NCBI RefSeq assembly: GCF_051209875.1
Contig: NZ_JBNTQY010000001.1
Coordinates: forward strand, 2,976,001-3,040,000
DNA from: Emticicia sp051209875
GTDB lineage: Bacteria; Bacteroidota; Bacteroidia; Cytophagales; Spirosomataceae
Reading direction: 5' to 3'
DNA: 64,000 nucleotides
Position 1 is the first letter of the stretch. Each line of letters opens with the position of its first letter. Both the position numbers and the translations under genes were made by a program. The notes under the pieces are model-generated. The model saw nothing but the letters and a program-made list of their open reading frames with translations, ran no database searches and was not told the DNA's origin. Shown piece after piece: positions 25,220 to 32,946 of the stretch.

Positions 25220-25813
25220 GTGGAAAAAGTAAAACTCGAAATATTAGGACTGTCGCCAAGTCAATCTCAGACTGGCTCTTTCGCATTGGTTTTGTCAGAA
25301 GAAGCTGGCAATCGCCGTTTGCCCATTATTATTGGTATGTTTGAAGCCCAAGCCATCGCAATTGAGATGGAACGCATCACACCCAATCGACCAATGACGC
25401 ACGACTTATTCAAATCATTTGCTCGTGCTTTTGATTTTACGGTCGAAGAAATCTTGATTTCAGATTTACGGGAAGGTATTTTCTTTGCAAAAGTTGTATG
25501 CACAGACGGTATTCGTCAAAAATCAATTGATGCCCGCCCTTCTGATGCTATTGCTATTGGTTTACGTTTTCAAGTTCCAATTTATACGACCAATCAAATT
25601 TTAGCGGATGCTGGTATTTCTTCTCAAGAAGCAACCACAGCAGACGAACCAGAAGAGTTAATTCAATCATCCTCTCGTCCACAAAAAACCTACAAAGATT
25701 CTTTGAAGGATTTTAGTTTAGATGAATTAGATAAAATGCTTTCTCAAGCACTAATCGATGAAGAATACGAAAAAGCTGCGAAAATCAGAGATGAGATAAG
25801 TAAAAGAAACTAG
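25220..25813 (+). CDS. Bifunctional nuclease family protein (DUF151) with C-terminal UVR motif
   Basis: A 197-residue protein. Residues 1-130 form the DUF151/BFN domain (LPIIIGMFEAQAIAIEMER, ISDLREGIFFAKVVC, DARPSDAIAIGLRF). After an acidic/Ser-rich linker, the last 40 residues are a UvrB/UvrC-type helical hairpin (LDKMLSQALIDEEYEKAAKIR). BFN proteins have reported nuclease activity; the cellular role in Bacteroidota is unclear. The start is GTG at 25220, matching the conserved MEKVKLEILGLS N-terminus. It is preceded by the etfA terminator and its own -7 box. Confidence 0.88.
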   Translation: MEKVKLEILGLSPSQSQTGSFALVLSEEAGNRRLPIIIGMFEAQAIAIEMERITPNRPMTHDLFKSFARAFDFTVEEILISDLREGIFFAKVVCTDGIRQKSIDARPSDAIAIGLRFQVPIYTTNQILADAGISSQEATTADEPEELIQSSSRPQKTYKDSLKDFSLDELDKMLSQALIDEEYEKAAKIRDEISKRN

Positions 25814-25971
25814 AGGATAGCTCTTAGACAATTGTTTGATAATCAAGCACTTGTTTATTAAATGATCCAAAAAACAAATTAAAGAATACTGGAGATATAG
25901 GATTTCTCAGATTTTGTTTGTAGTTTTCACTTATTAATAGCCTAACTATTCCATAAATCGTAGTTCCGAAA

Positions 25972-26814
25972 ATGCTTCGTGTACTTAAAAATTTCTTGCC
26001 TATACCAAATAATGACCCAAATCCTTTTTTTAGATATGTGTCATACATAGATATTTTTGGTATTTTTGATCGTGATCCTTTTGGTAATTGGCTGATTTTA
26101 AAGCGTTTAATCATTTTAATTGCTGGAATTCCGACCTACTGGCGAATAGCAGTAGCCAATCAATTAAAAGTTGAAGGCACAGAATATCTTGCAAAACTCC
26201 CCAATCAAAACGTTTATTTTATTTCGAATCATCAAACCTATTTTGCTGATGTAATTACTTTTTACCACATTTTCTGTTCTGTAAAATGGGGTTTTGGCAA
26301 TAGGGTTTTACCAATTGCTTTGCTCGCACCAAGAGGTAGGTTGTTTTATGTAGCAGCCAGCGAGACGATGAAAGAAGGTATTATTCCCAAAATATTCAGT
26401 TTAGCTGGTGCAATCTTAGTTGAACGCTCATGGAGAGCAAAAGGTGAAAATGTAAAAAGAGAATTAGACACTTCAGCAGGCGATAATGTATCAAAAGGAT
26501 TAAAATTTGGATGGGTTGTAAGTTTTCCACAAGGAACAACCAGTCCGTATGCACCCATTCGTAAAGGGACAGCACATATCATTAAAGATAACAATCCAAT
26601 TGTTGTTCCTGTCGTGATTGATGGCTTTAGGAGAGCCTTCAATAAATCAGGTTTAAATTATAAAAAGCGAAATACTGAATTGAAGGTGAAGTTTAAAGAA
26701 CCTATCTATTTTTCACCAGATGCAACAGTGGAGGAAATTACTGAAGTAGTAAAAAACATTATCGAACAAAATATGCCTGAACGAATCGCTCGTTGGAAAA
26801 GTGAAACAGCTTGA
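25972..26814 (+). CDS. Lysophospholipid acyltransferase family protein (PlsC-like)
   Basis: Membrane-associated acyltransferase of 280 residues, likely transferring acyl groups to lysophosphatidate or a related lipid. Motif I reads SNHQTYFAD, that is HX5D rather than the canonical HX4D. Motif III reads FPQGTTS where FPEGTRS is usual. Block IV (IVVPVVIDGF) is present. A hydrophobic segment near residue 50 (LIILIAGIPTYW) anchors it. The departures at both active-site motifs may be a subfamily trait. It is followed by ftsX after 211 bases. Confidence 0.8.
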   Translation: MLRVLKNFLPIPNNDPNPFFRYVSYIDIFGIFDRDPFGNWLILKRLIILIAGIPTYWRIAVANQLKVEGTEYLAKLPNQNVYFISNHQTYFADVITFYHIFCSVKWGFGNRVLPIALLAPRGRLFYVAASETMKEGIIPKIFSLAGAILVERSWRAKGENVKRELDTSAGDNVSKGLKFGWVVSFPQGTTSPYAPIRKGTAHIIKDNNPIVVPVVIDGFRRAFNKSGLNYKKRNTELKVKFKEPIYFSPDATVEEITEVVKNIIEQNMPERIARWKSETA

Positions 26815-26891
26815 AAATCAAATTTTCACCAAATTATCTAATCCTTGCTGTTAAAAATCATTAATTTCTACATAATTTCTACATCTTCCTT

Positions 26892-26899
26892 TATCTTTG
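26892..26899 (+). promoter_or_regulatory. -7 box TAtcTTTG upstream of ftsX
   Basis: TATCTTTG matches TAnnTTTG exactly; no TTG is seen at the -33 distance. The predicted leader to the ftsX ATG at 27026 is about 120 bases and contains a small AAAGATTT/AAATCTTT stem. Confidence 0.4.
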
Positions 26900-27025
26900 C
26901 TGATGATTATACTTTTTTATGTTTAATTACTTAAGTTTTCAAAGATTTATTGAAATCTTTTACACATTTAATCAAAGAAGACTGCTTAAAATACATAAAA
27001 AACATAAAGCAATTGTTGAATAAGT

Positions 27026-27907
27026 ATGCAGAAAAAAAACCGAAAATTAGGTAGTTATCCAAGTCTTTTAATTGTAATTAGTCTAACAGCTGCATTATTT
27101 TTGATAGCTTTTAGTGGTTGGATTGCCCTTACCTCAAAGCAACTGGTGCAATATGTTAAACAAAACATTGAAGTGCAAATATATCTTGATAAATCCTTGA
27201 CTCCAATTCAGCGAGATTCGGTTCGAAATTTAATTTCTCAAAAAAATTACATTGCTTATTCTGAGAATGTTCCACAAATTAAATTTATTTCTAAAGAAAG
27301 TACTGCCGAGCGAGTTCTGAAAGAAACCAATGAAGATTTTAGATCAATTTTAGGTGAAAATCCTTACAGAGATGCTTTTAGTTTGCGAATCAAAGATACC
27401 TACTTTAGTGAAGAACAATTAGCTAAAATTAAGGCTGACTTAGAACAAGTACCTGGTGTTTTTGAAGCCGATTATGCCAAAGATTTTGTTGAAAGTATCA
27501 ATAAGAATGCCAATAAAGCTTACTTAATCATTGCATCTATAGTTGTTTTATTGCTAATTGCGATTGTTTTATTAATCAATAATACCATTCGATTGGCTCT
27601 CTATTCTCAAAGGTTCATTATTAGAAGTATGCAGTTGGTAGGTGCAACTGATTGGTTTATTCAAAAGCCATTTCTCATTCGTGGTATTTTTCAAGGAATT
27701 TTGTCAGGAATATTAGCAATTATTCTTTTGGTTGGCGTCCAACAAATAGCTATTCGTGAGATTGAAGATTTAGCAATCCTACAAGATTTTGAAAAATTAT
27801 CATTTCTTTTTGGGGCAGTGATATTACTGGGTATTTTGATAGGGATTCTCAGTACTTTTCAATCAATGTATAGGTATTTGCATACTGATTTGGAAGATTT
27901 GTATTGA
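27026..27907 (+). CDS. ftsX: Cell division protein FtsX (ABC permease)
   Basis: Membrane partner of FtsE in the divisome; it controls peptidoglycan hydrolases. It is 293 residues: an N-terminal TM helix (LLIVISLTAALFLIAFSGW), then a large extracytoplasmic loop with LGENPYRDAFSLRIKD typical of FtsX, then three C-terminal TM helices with the MQLVGATDWFIQKPFLIRG loop between the first two. ftsE is not in the window. Downstream DUF3098 and uppP genes on the same strand form the common Bacteroidota ftsX-DUF3098-uppP-truB-ribF order. Confidence 0.94.
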   Translation: MQKKNRKLGSYPSLLIVISLTAALFLIAFSGWIALTSKQLVQYVKQNIEVQIYLDKSLTPIQRDSVRNLISQKNYIAYSENVPQIKFISKESTAERVLKETNEDFRSILGENPYRDAFSLRIKDTYFSEEQLAKIKADLEQVPGVFEADYAKDFVESINKNANKAYLIIASIVVLLLIAIVLLINNTIRLALYSQRFIIRSMQLVGATDWFIQKPFLIRGIFQGILSGILAIILLVGVQQIAIREIEDLAILQDFEKLSFLFGAVILLGILIGILSTFQSMYRYLHTDLEDLY

Positions 27908-28105
27908 ACATAAAAACACATCTTGATAATACAATGTTTCGTTGTAGAACGAAAAGCAAATGTTCAACATCTTACATTTTATTCTGTTTTCAATGTTAAC
28001 TTACGTATGTACTACATGTAAACAACGAAAAAAAAATATTAATAAATATCATAAAACTCATGTTTCAAAATCTCCAAAACATGAATCAACCAAATAATTA
28101 AAAGT

Positions 28106-28127
28106 CCTTCTAATGGAGATTAGAAGG
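28106..28127 (+). promoter_or_regulatory. Hairpin masking a Shine-Dalgarno-like site before DUF3098 gene
   Basis: A perfect 9-base stem, CCTTCTAAT (28106-28114) with ATTAGAAGG (28119-28127), around a GGAG loop. The right arm contains GAAGG seven bases before the ATG at 28135. There is no T run, so it is not a typical terminator; it could regulate translation of the DUF3098-uppP-truB-ribF set. Confidence 0.5.
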
Positions 28128-28134
28128 CCATAAC

Positions 28135-28380
28135 ATGAAAAATGCTCCAATCAATAATCCTGTTGAATTAAATGAAAATGATGGTAAAAGTCCACTTCCT
28201 TTCGGCAAAAGCAATTATCTCTTCATGCTGATTGGACTGGGTTTAATTTTTCTTGGATATTTCATTATGACACTTGACAAAGAAGAATTTGGTTTTGGTT
28301 TTTTAGGAATCACACTCGGACCAGCTATTGCCTTTATAGGCTTTTTATTCCAATTTTACCCAATTTTCAAGAAAAAATAA
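28135..28380 (+). CDS. DUF3098 membrane protein
   Basis: An 81-residue inner-membrane protein with two TM helices: YLFMLIGLGLIFLGYFIM and a second one ending GPAIAFIGFLFQFYPIF. An acidic cytoplasmic N-terminus precedes KSPLPFGKSNY, the recognisable DUF3098 start. Function is unknown; conserved placement between ftsX and uppP suggests a cell envelope role. Ten bases separate it from uppP. Confidence 0.85.
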   Translation: MKNAPINNPVELNENDGKSPLPFGKSNYLFMLIGLGLIFLGYFIMTLDKEEFGFGFLGITLGPAIAFIGFLFQFYPIFKKK

Positions 28381-28389
28381 GCCTATTAT

Positions 28390-29181
28390 ATGAATTTTAT
28401 TGAAGCAATTATCCTTGCAATTATCGAAGGTATTACTGAATATCTGCCAATTAGTTCGACTGGACACATGATTATTGGCTCATCTCTCATGGGAATTAGT
28501 GAATTATCTTTCACTAAAGTTTTTGAGGTAAATATCCAATTCGGAGCAATTTTATCAGTAGTTGTACTTTACTGGAAACGTTTCTTTCAATCTTTTGAAT
28601 TTTATAAAAAGTTGCTTGCAGCATTTTTCCCTGCCGCTGTAATTGGTTTTTTATTAAATGATATCATTGACCAATTACTTGAAAGTGTTGCAGTGGTAGC
28701 AATTATGCTTGTTTTAGGGGGTATTATTTTAGTTTTCATTGATAAATATTTTGAGAAAAAAGCTACCAAAGAAAACATTACTTATATTGAAGCCATACAA
28801 ATTGGACTTTTCCAATGTATAGCCATGATTCCAGGGGTTTCTCGTTCAGCAGCAAGTATTATTGGTGGTATGTTTCAAGGCCTTTCAAGAAAAGAATCAG
28901 CCGAATTTTCATTTTTTTTGGCAGTTCCAACGATGTTTGCTGCTTCTGGTTATAAACTTTTAAAAGGTTTTAAGGAAGGAACACTCACATTCTCTACCAA
29001 TGAACTTCAAACTTTAGCGATTGGAAATATAGTTGCCTTTATTGTAGCAATGCTTGCAATCAAGTTTTTCATTTCATTTCTTCAAAAATATGGCTTTAAA
29101 GTCTTTGGGTATTATCGAATAGTAGTTGGTTTAATCATTCTGGGACTTTTGGCCGCTGGATATGACTTAAAAGTAGTGTAA
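28390..29181 (+). CDS. uppP: Undecaprenyl-diphosphatase UppP (BacA)
   Basis: Dephosphorylates undecaprenyl pyrophosphate to recycle the lipid carrier for peptidoglycan and surface glycans (EC 3.6.1.27). It is a 263-residue polytopic membrane protein. Both family motifs are present: EGITEYLPISSTGH near residue 15 and PGVSRSAASIIGG near residue 150. Its stop overlaps the truB start by one base. It would also serve the polysaccharide cluster at 39-54 kb. Confidence 0.96.
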   Translation: MNFIEAIILAIIEGITEYLPISSTGHMIIGSSLMGISELSFTKVFEVNIQFGAILSVVVLYWKRFFQSFEFYKKLLAAFFPAAVIGFLLNDIIDQLLESVAVVAIMLVLGGIILVFIDKYFEKKATKENITYIEAIQIGLFQCIAMIPGVSRSAASIIGGMFQGLSRKESAEFSFFLAVPTMFAASGYKLLKGFKEGTLTFSTNELQTLAIGNIVAFIVAMLAIKFFISFLQKYGFKVFGYYRIVVGLIILGLLAAGYDLKVV

Positions 29182-29876
29182 TGGACGAAAGAAATGAAGT
29201 AATATTGATTGACAAACCTTTGCGTTGGACTTCATTCGATGTAGTCAATAAAATACGTTGGGCTGGAAAATATAAAAAAGTTGGACACGCCGGAACACTT
29301 GACCCATTAGCAACTGGTTTATTAATTCTTTGTACTGGAAAAAAAACCAAGGAAATTGATACATATCAAGCTCAGGAGAAAGAATATACTGGCACCTTGG
29401 TACTGGGAAAAACAACCCCATCGGTTGATTTAGAAACAGATTTTGATGCCGAATTTCCGACAGATCATATTACACAAGAAGCTATAAATCAGGCTATTAG
29501 TCAACTTTCTGGAATAATTGAACAAATTCCGCCTGCTCATTCTGCTATCAAAATTAATGGCAAACGGGCTTATGAATCTGCTCGAAAAGGTGAGGATATA
29601 GTTATCAAATCACGCCAAGTTGAAGTAAAGGAATTTGATATTGATGCAAGTAAATTTCCTGAAATTGCCTTTAGAATTGTTTGTTCAAAAGGCACCTACA
29701 TCAGAAGTTTAGTTCGAGATTTTGGAAAATTACTTGGATCTGGTGCATATATGAGTTCGCTAAGAAGAACCAGAATTGGAGACTTTAAAATCGAAAATGC
29801 CTCTACAATTGAGCAATTTTTGGCAGATTTGCCTATAATACCTAATAATACTGAAAATTCGAACACAGCAAAGTGA
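29181..29876 (+). CDS. truB: tRNA pseudouridine(55) synthase TruB
   Basis: Makes pseudouridine 55 in the T-arm of tRNAs. It is 231 residues with the catalytic Asp in HAGTLDPLATGLL, the substrate motif INGKRAYESARKGE and the SKGTYIRSLVRDFG stretch. It lacks the C-terminal PUA extension seen in longer homologues, as is usual in Bacteroidota. The ATG shares its first base with the uppP stop, and the gene overlaps ribF by four bases, so the three are coupled. Confidence 0.96.
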   Translation: MDERNEVILIDKPLRWTSFDVVNKIRWAGKYKKVGHAGTLDPLATGLLILCTGKKTKEIDTYQAQEKEYTGTLVLGKTTPSVDLETDFDAEFPTDHITQEAINQAISQLSGIIEQIPPAHSAIKINGKRAYESARKGEDIVIKSRQVEVKEFDIDASKFPEIAFRIVCSKGTYIRSLVRDFGKLLGSGAYMSSLRRTRIGDFKIENASTIEQFLADLPIIPNNTENSNTAK

Positions 29877-30802
29877 AGATATATTACAATTTAACAGATT
29901 TTGAGCCATTAAACAACGCAACTGTTACAATCGGCACATTCGATGGTGTACATTTAGGGCATCAAAAAATACTTCAAATACTTAGAGAAACCGCACAAAG
30001 TTCGAATGGAGAGTCGGTTGTTCTGACGTTTTGGCCGCATCCTCGTATGGTAGTTTCGCAGGATAGTCAAGTCTTAAAATTGCTTTCTACTATTGATGAA
30101 AAGATTGAACTTCTTGAAAAGCAAGGAGTTGATCATTTGCTTGTTATTCCTTTTACAAGAGAGTTTTCAGAATTAAGTTCGGAAGAATATGTTCGAAACA
30201 TTTTAATAAAGGGCATTGGAACAAAAAAATTAGTGATTGGTTATGACCACCGATTTGGAAGAAATCGTGAAGGTGGATTTGATTATTTAAAAGCCAATGC
30301 TAATGAATTTGATATTTCGATAGAAGAGATTCCTCGACAAGAAATTGACAATTTAACAATAAGTTCAACAAAAATTCGTCAAGCACTTTCAGAAGGTCAA
30401 ATTCGTCCAGCAAATGAATTATTAGGGAGAAATTATAGTTTCACAGGCATTGTTGTTAAAGGACGACAATTAGGGCGTACCATTGGTTTTCCAACAGCCA
30501 ATGTCCAAGTTTCTGAAACTTATAAACTCATCCCTGCCAATGGGGTTTATGCAGTCAAAACATTTGTGCGTGGGCATTGGTATGCAGGTATGATGAATAT
30601 TGGTACTCGACCTACCGTTGATGGCATTGGGCGTACGCAAGAAGTTAATATTTTTGACTTTGATGATGACATTTATGGCGAGACTGTGATTGTAGAATTG
30701 ATTGATTTTATAAGAAATGAACAAAAATTCAATGGGATTGAAGAATTAAAGGCACAAATATTAAGAGATAAAGCAACCACTAAAGAAAAGTTATGTTTGT
30801 AG
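29873..30802 (+). CDS. ribF: Bifunctional riboflavin kinase / FAD synthetase
   Basis: Converts riboflavin to FMN and FMN to FAD. It is 309 residues: an N-terminal nucleotidyltransferase domain with IGTFDGVHLGHQ, a VIGYDHRFG loop and ISSTKIRQAL, then a C-terminal flavokinase domain with GRQLGRTIGFPTANVQ and NIGTRPTVDG. The GTG at 29873 is the start, overlapping the truB stop; the first residues MKIYYNLTDF are normal for the family. It overlaps the next small gene by ten bases. Confidence 0.95.
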   Translation: MKIYYNLTDFEPLNNATVTIGTFDGVHLGHQKILQILRETAQSSNGESVVLTFWPHPRMVVSQDSQVLKLLSTIDEKIELLEKQGVDHLLVIPFTREFSELSSEEYVRNILIKGIGTKKLVIGYDHRFGRNREGGFDYLKANANEFDISIEEIPRQEIDNLTISSTKIRQALSEGQIRPANELLGRNYSFTGIVVKGRQLGRTIGFPTANVQVSETYKLIPANGVYAVKTFVRGHWYAGMMNIGTRPTVDGIGRTQEVNIFDFDDDIYGETVIVELIDFIRNEQKFNGIEELKAQILRDKATTKEKLCL

Positions 30803-31020
30803 AAATCGTTGGCTGGATAGGGTCAGTCCTAATTGTAGGTTCTTATTTTCTTAATATTCAAGGCAAATTAGAATCAACTGATAAAAAATACATTTTGTCA
30901 AATCTACTTGGCGGGATTTGCTTCATCATCAATACTTATGCACATCAAGCATATCCTTCTGTAGCTGTAAATATCATTTGGGTTTTGATTGCTATCTTTG
31001 CTATATTCAGAAAGAAATAA
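30793..31020 (+). CDS. Small membrane protein (CBU_0592-like)
   Basis: A 75-residue protein with three short hydrophobic helices: VEIVGWIGSVLIVGSYFL, LSNLLGGICFIINTYAH and VAVNIIWVLIAIFAIF. It resembles the CBU_0592 family of small membrane proteins of unknown function. It overlaps the ribF stop by ten bases and is followed by a strong terminator, so it is the last gene of the uppP-truB-ribF unit. Confidence 0.75.
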   Translation: MFVEIVGWIGSVLIVGSYFLNIQGKLESTDKKYILSNLLGGICFIINTYAHQAYPSVAVNIIWVLIAIFAIFRKK

Positions 31021-31325
31021 AGCAAAAATACCGCCTAAAAGACGGTATTTTTGTCATGTTGTTTTGTCCTTATTTCCTATTAAAAAGAGTTTGAAAATAT
31101 TATTAAATTTTTAATAATATTATTTCATACTTAATGCTTGTAAAAGCAAGTATAATACCACGCTAAAAATAAATTATTAGATGGTAGCAAATTGGGCTAT
31201 TTGCAAAAACTTGACTAAAGGAAAAGGGATGAACAATAAATATTGGGCTTTATCAAAAAATATGCCATCAATTTTAATTATAAATCTGAGGACTGAGCCA
31301 AAGCAACACTTTTTGATTAAGGATA
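31021..31325. other. Intergenic region between convergent genes
   Basis: A 305-base gap. It holds the terminator at 31024 and an AT-only perfect 12-base inverted repeat near 31093-31120. A short open frame at 31181-31360 overlaps the pheA 3' end and is discussed under rejected items. Nothing else is supported. Confidence 0.5.
31024..31052 (+). terminator. Terminator of the uppP-truB-ribF operon
   Basis: A perfect 10-base stem, AAAAATACCG (31024-31033) and CGGTATTTTT (31043-31052), with a 9-base loop and the T run forming the end of the stem. Confidence 0.85.
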
Positions 31326-32399
31326 TTAAGCATTTCTTACATAACTACCAAGCCATTTAATAGCATTACGATGCTTCTTAAATACTTTCTGAACATTTTC
31401 ATCTTCAAAAAAACCTTCCAATTCCATAAAAAACCAAAAATTAAAATCTTCATCACCTTTATACGGGCGACTTTCAATTTTAGTTAAATTGATTCCAGCT
31501 TTTTTAAAGTCTTGGAGAAAGCTTGCCAAAATACCTGGTTTATCTGTATCAGGGAGACGAGCAATAATGGTAGTTTTATCATTACCACTTCGCATATTTA
31601 CAAAGTTTTTTGCCAAAATGTAGAATCGAGTTCTATTTTGACTATTATCTTCTATATTATTAAAAAGTACGGGTAATCCGAAAAGTTTAGCAGCAATTTC
31701 CGAACATATTGCTGCACTTTCTGGGTCTTCAGCAGCTAATTTGGCGGCTTTTGAAGTTGATTCAACTTGAATTTCTTCGGGTTGAGTTTGCTCAAAATAC
31801 TTATTCAAAAAACCTCTACATTGTCTAAAAGCAATGTCTTTTGAGTAAATACGCTTGATTCTTGAAGGATTTTCGGCTTCGGTAGCTAATGCAAAATGAA
31901 CTGGAATTTTTAGTTCGGCAGCTACATTTACATTCATTTCATTGAGCAAATCAACTGTTTCATAAACTATACCTTCTTGGTTATTTTCGATAGGAATAAC
32001 CCCAAACTTTGCTCGTCCAGTATCAACTGCCTCAAAAACTGACTTAATTGTTGGTAGAGTCATGTACTCACTCATCGCTCCAAATCGACTTTCGGCAGCT
32101 TGATGTGTAAAACTACCTTCTGGACCAAGATATGCCACTCTTTCGGGCAATTCGATATTGCGAGCAGCAGCAAAAATCTCTAAATAGATTGCATCAATTG
32201 CTTCTTTATTTAATGGTCCATTATTTAGTACATTCAGTCTATCCAAAATCTCTTTTTCTCGTTCCGGACGATAAATGATGGCTTTGGTTGAACGTTTAAT
32301 CTCTCCCACTTTATGTACCAAAGTCATACGTTGGTTCAAGAGTGCAAGTAGTTGATTATCAATTGAATCAATATCTTTTCTTATAGCTTCGAGTGTCAC
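31326..32399 (-). CDS. pheA: Chorismate mutase / prephenate dehydratase
   Basis: Bifunctional enzyme for phenylalanine synthesis, 357 residues. An AroQ-type chorismate mutase comes first (about 1-85, with DSIDNQLLALLNQRMTLVHKV given as a region). Then comes prephenate dehydratase with YLGPEGSFTHQAA, VIPIENNQEG and the RTRFYILA stretch. A C-terminal ACT domain with the ESRPYKGDEDFNFWFFME feedback site follows, so inhibition by phenylalanine is expected. It is a monocistronic gene on the minus strand. Confidence 0.95.
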   Translation of the reverse strand: MTLEAIRKDIDSIDNQLLALLNQRMTLVHKVGEIKRSTKAIIYRPEREKEILDRLNVLNNGPLNKEAIDAIYLEIFAAARNIELPERVAYLGPEGSFTHQAAESRFGAMSEYMTLPTIKSVFEAVDTGRAKFGVIPIENNQEGIVYETVDLLNEMNVNVAAELKIPVHFALATEAENPSRIKRIYSKDIAFRQCRGFLNKYFEQTQPEEIQVESTSKAAKLAAEDPESAAICSEIAAKLFGLPVLFNNIEDNSQNRTRFYILAKNFVNMRSGNDKTTIIARLPDTDKPGILASFLQDFKKAGINLTKIESRPYKGDEDFNFWFFMELEGFFEDENVQKVFKKHRNAIKWLGSYVRNA

Positions 32400-32438
32400 T
32401 TTCCTAATAGGTTGGTTATAAATATTTTTCTTAGATTA

Positions 32439-32446
32439 CAAATTTA
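32439..32446 (-). promoter_or_regulatory. -7 box of pheA
   Basis: On the minus strand TAaaTTTG, an exact TAnnTTTG match, 40 bases before the ATG. No TTG is visible at the -33 distance. Confidence 0.4.
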
Positions 32447-32499
32447 GATAAAAACACTTAATTTTACTCATTTTAGTAGTTTACAATTCGTATATAAAT

Positions 32500-32529
32500 A
32501 AAAATAAGACTCAATTGAGTCTTATTTTT
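32500..32529. terminator. Perfect palindromic terminator downstream of the LytTR gene
   Basis: A 15-base perfect palindrome with A-rich left and T-rich right flanks, centred at AATT (32513-32516). It serves the minus-strand LytTR gene (stop at 32576) and is symmetrical enough to act in both directions. Confidence 0.8.
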
Positions 32530-32575
32530 GATAAATCAACTTATAATGAATTAATTTTCTTTTCAATTCTTATCG

Positions 32576-32899
32576 CTATTTATTTTTATGAGATTCTAAA
32601 AAATCTTTCAAATCTTCTCGTCTTCTTCTTGAAACATTTAACTCAACGTTGTTTTTCATCTTTACAATTGTATGATTTCCCATAGCATTAGATAAAAATT
32701 TTAAGTTTATTATAAATGTTTTACTTATTCTAAAAAAGCCTTGCTGAGAAAAACTCTCTTGCAATTTTTTAAGTGTTTTTGCCAATACTATTTTATTACC
32801 ATTTTCAAAATGAAGCTCTGTATAATTGACATCAGCTCTCAAGAAAACAACTTCACTCGGTCTGACGTTTTTATTGTGAGAAATTTTAATAGTTTTCAT
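32576..32899 (-). CDS. Stand-alone LytTR DNA-binding protein
   Basis: A 107-residue protein consisting only of a LytTR domain: VRPSEVVFLRADVNYTELHFENG, then KTLKKLQESFSQQGFFRISKTFIINL and the C-terminal VSRRRREDLKDFL (regions, in order). It has no receiver domain, so it is not directly phosphorylated. LytTR proteins bind paired direct repeats in promoters. It lies directly downstream of the secreted GVxG-repeat protein on the same strand. About 1.6 kb away is a full LytS/LytTR pair, whose LytTR half it resembles (GFFRI..INL). Regulation of its neighbour is inferred. Confidence 0.88.
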   Translation of the reverse strand: MKTIKISHNKNVRPSEVVFLRADVNYTELHFENGNKIVLAKTLKKLQESFSQQGFFRISKTFIINLKFLSNAMGNHTIVKMKNNVELNVSRRRREDLKDFLESHKNK

Positions 32900-32946
32900 T
32901 AAATCTGTGGAATTATGTTTATCAAATCTTATTTTAAAATTTAAAT

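Noticed and set aside
27993..28097. Small Cys/Lys-rich frame of 34 residues between ftsX and DUF3098
   Set aside because: It has a CxxC but no ribosome site, overlaps hairpin-forming sequence and has no recognised homologue. Chance is more likely.
31181..31360. Short plus-strand frame of 59 residues (MVANWAICKNL...)
   Set aside because: It overlaps the 3' end of pheA, has no promoter or recognised family, and its composition looks random.
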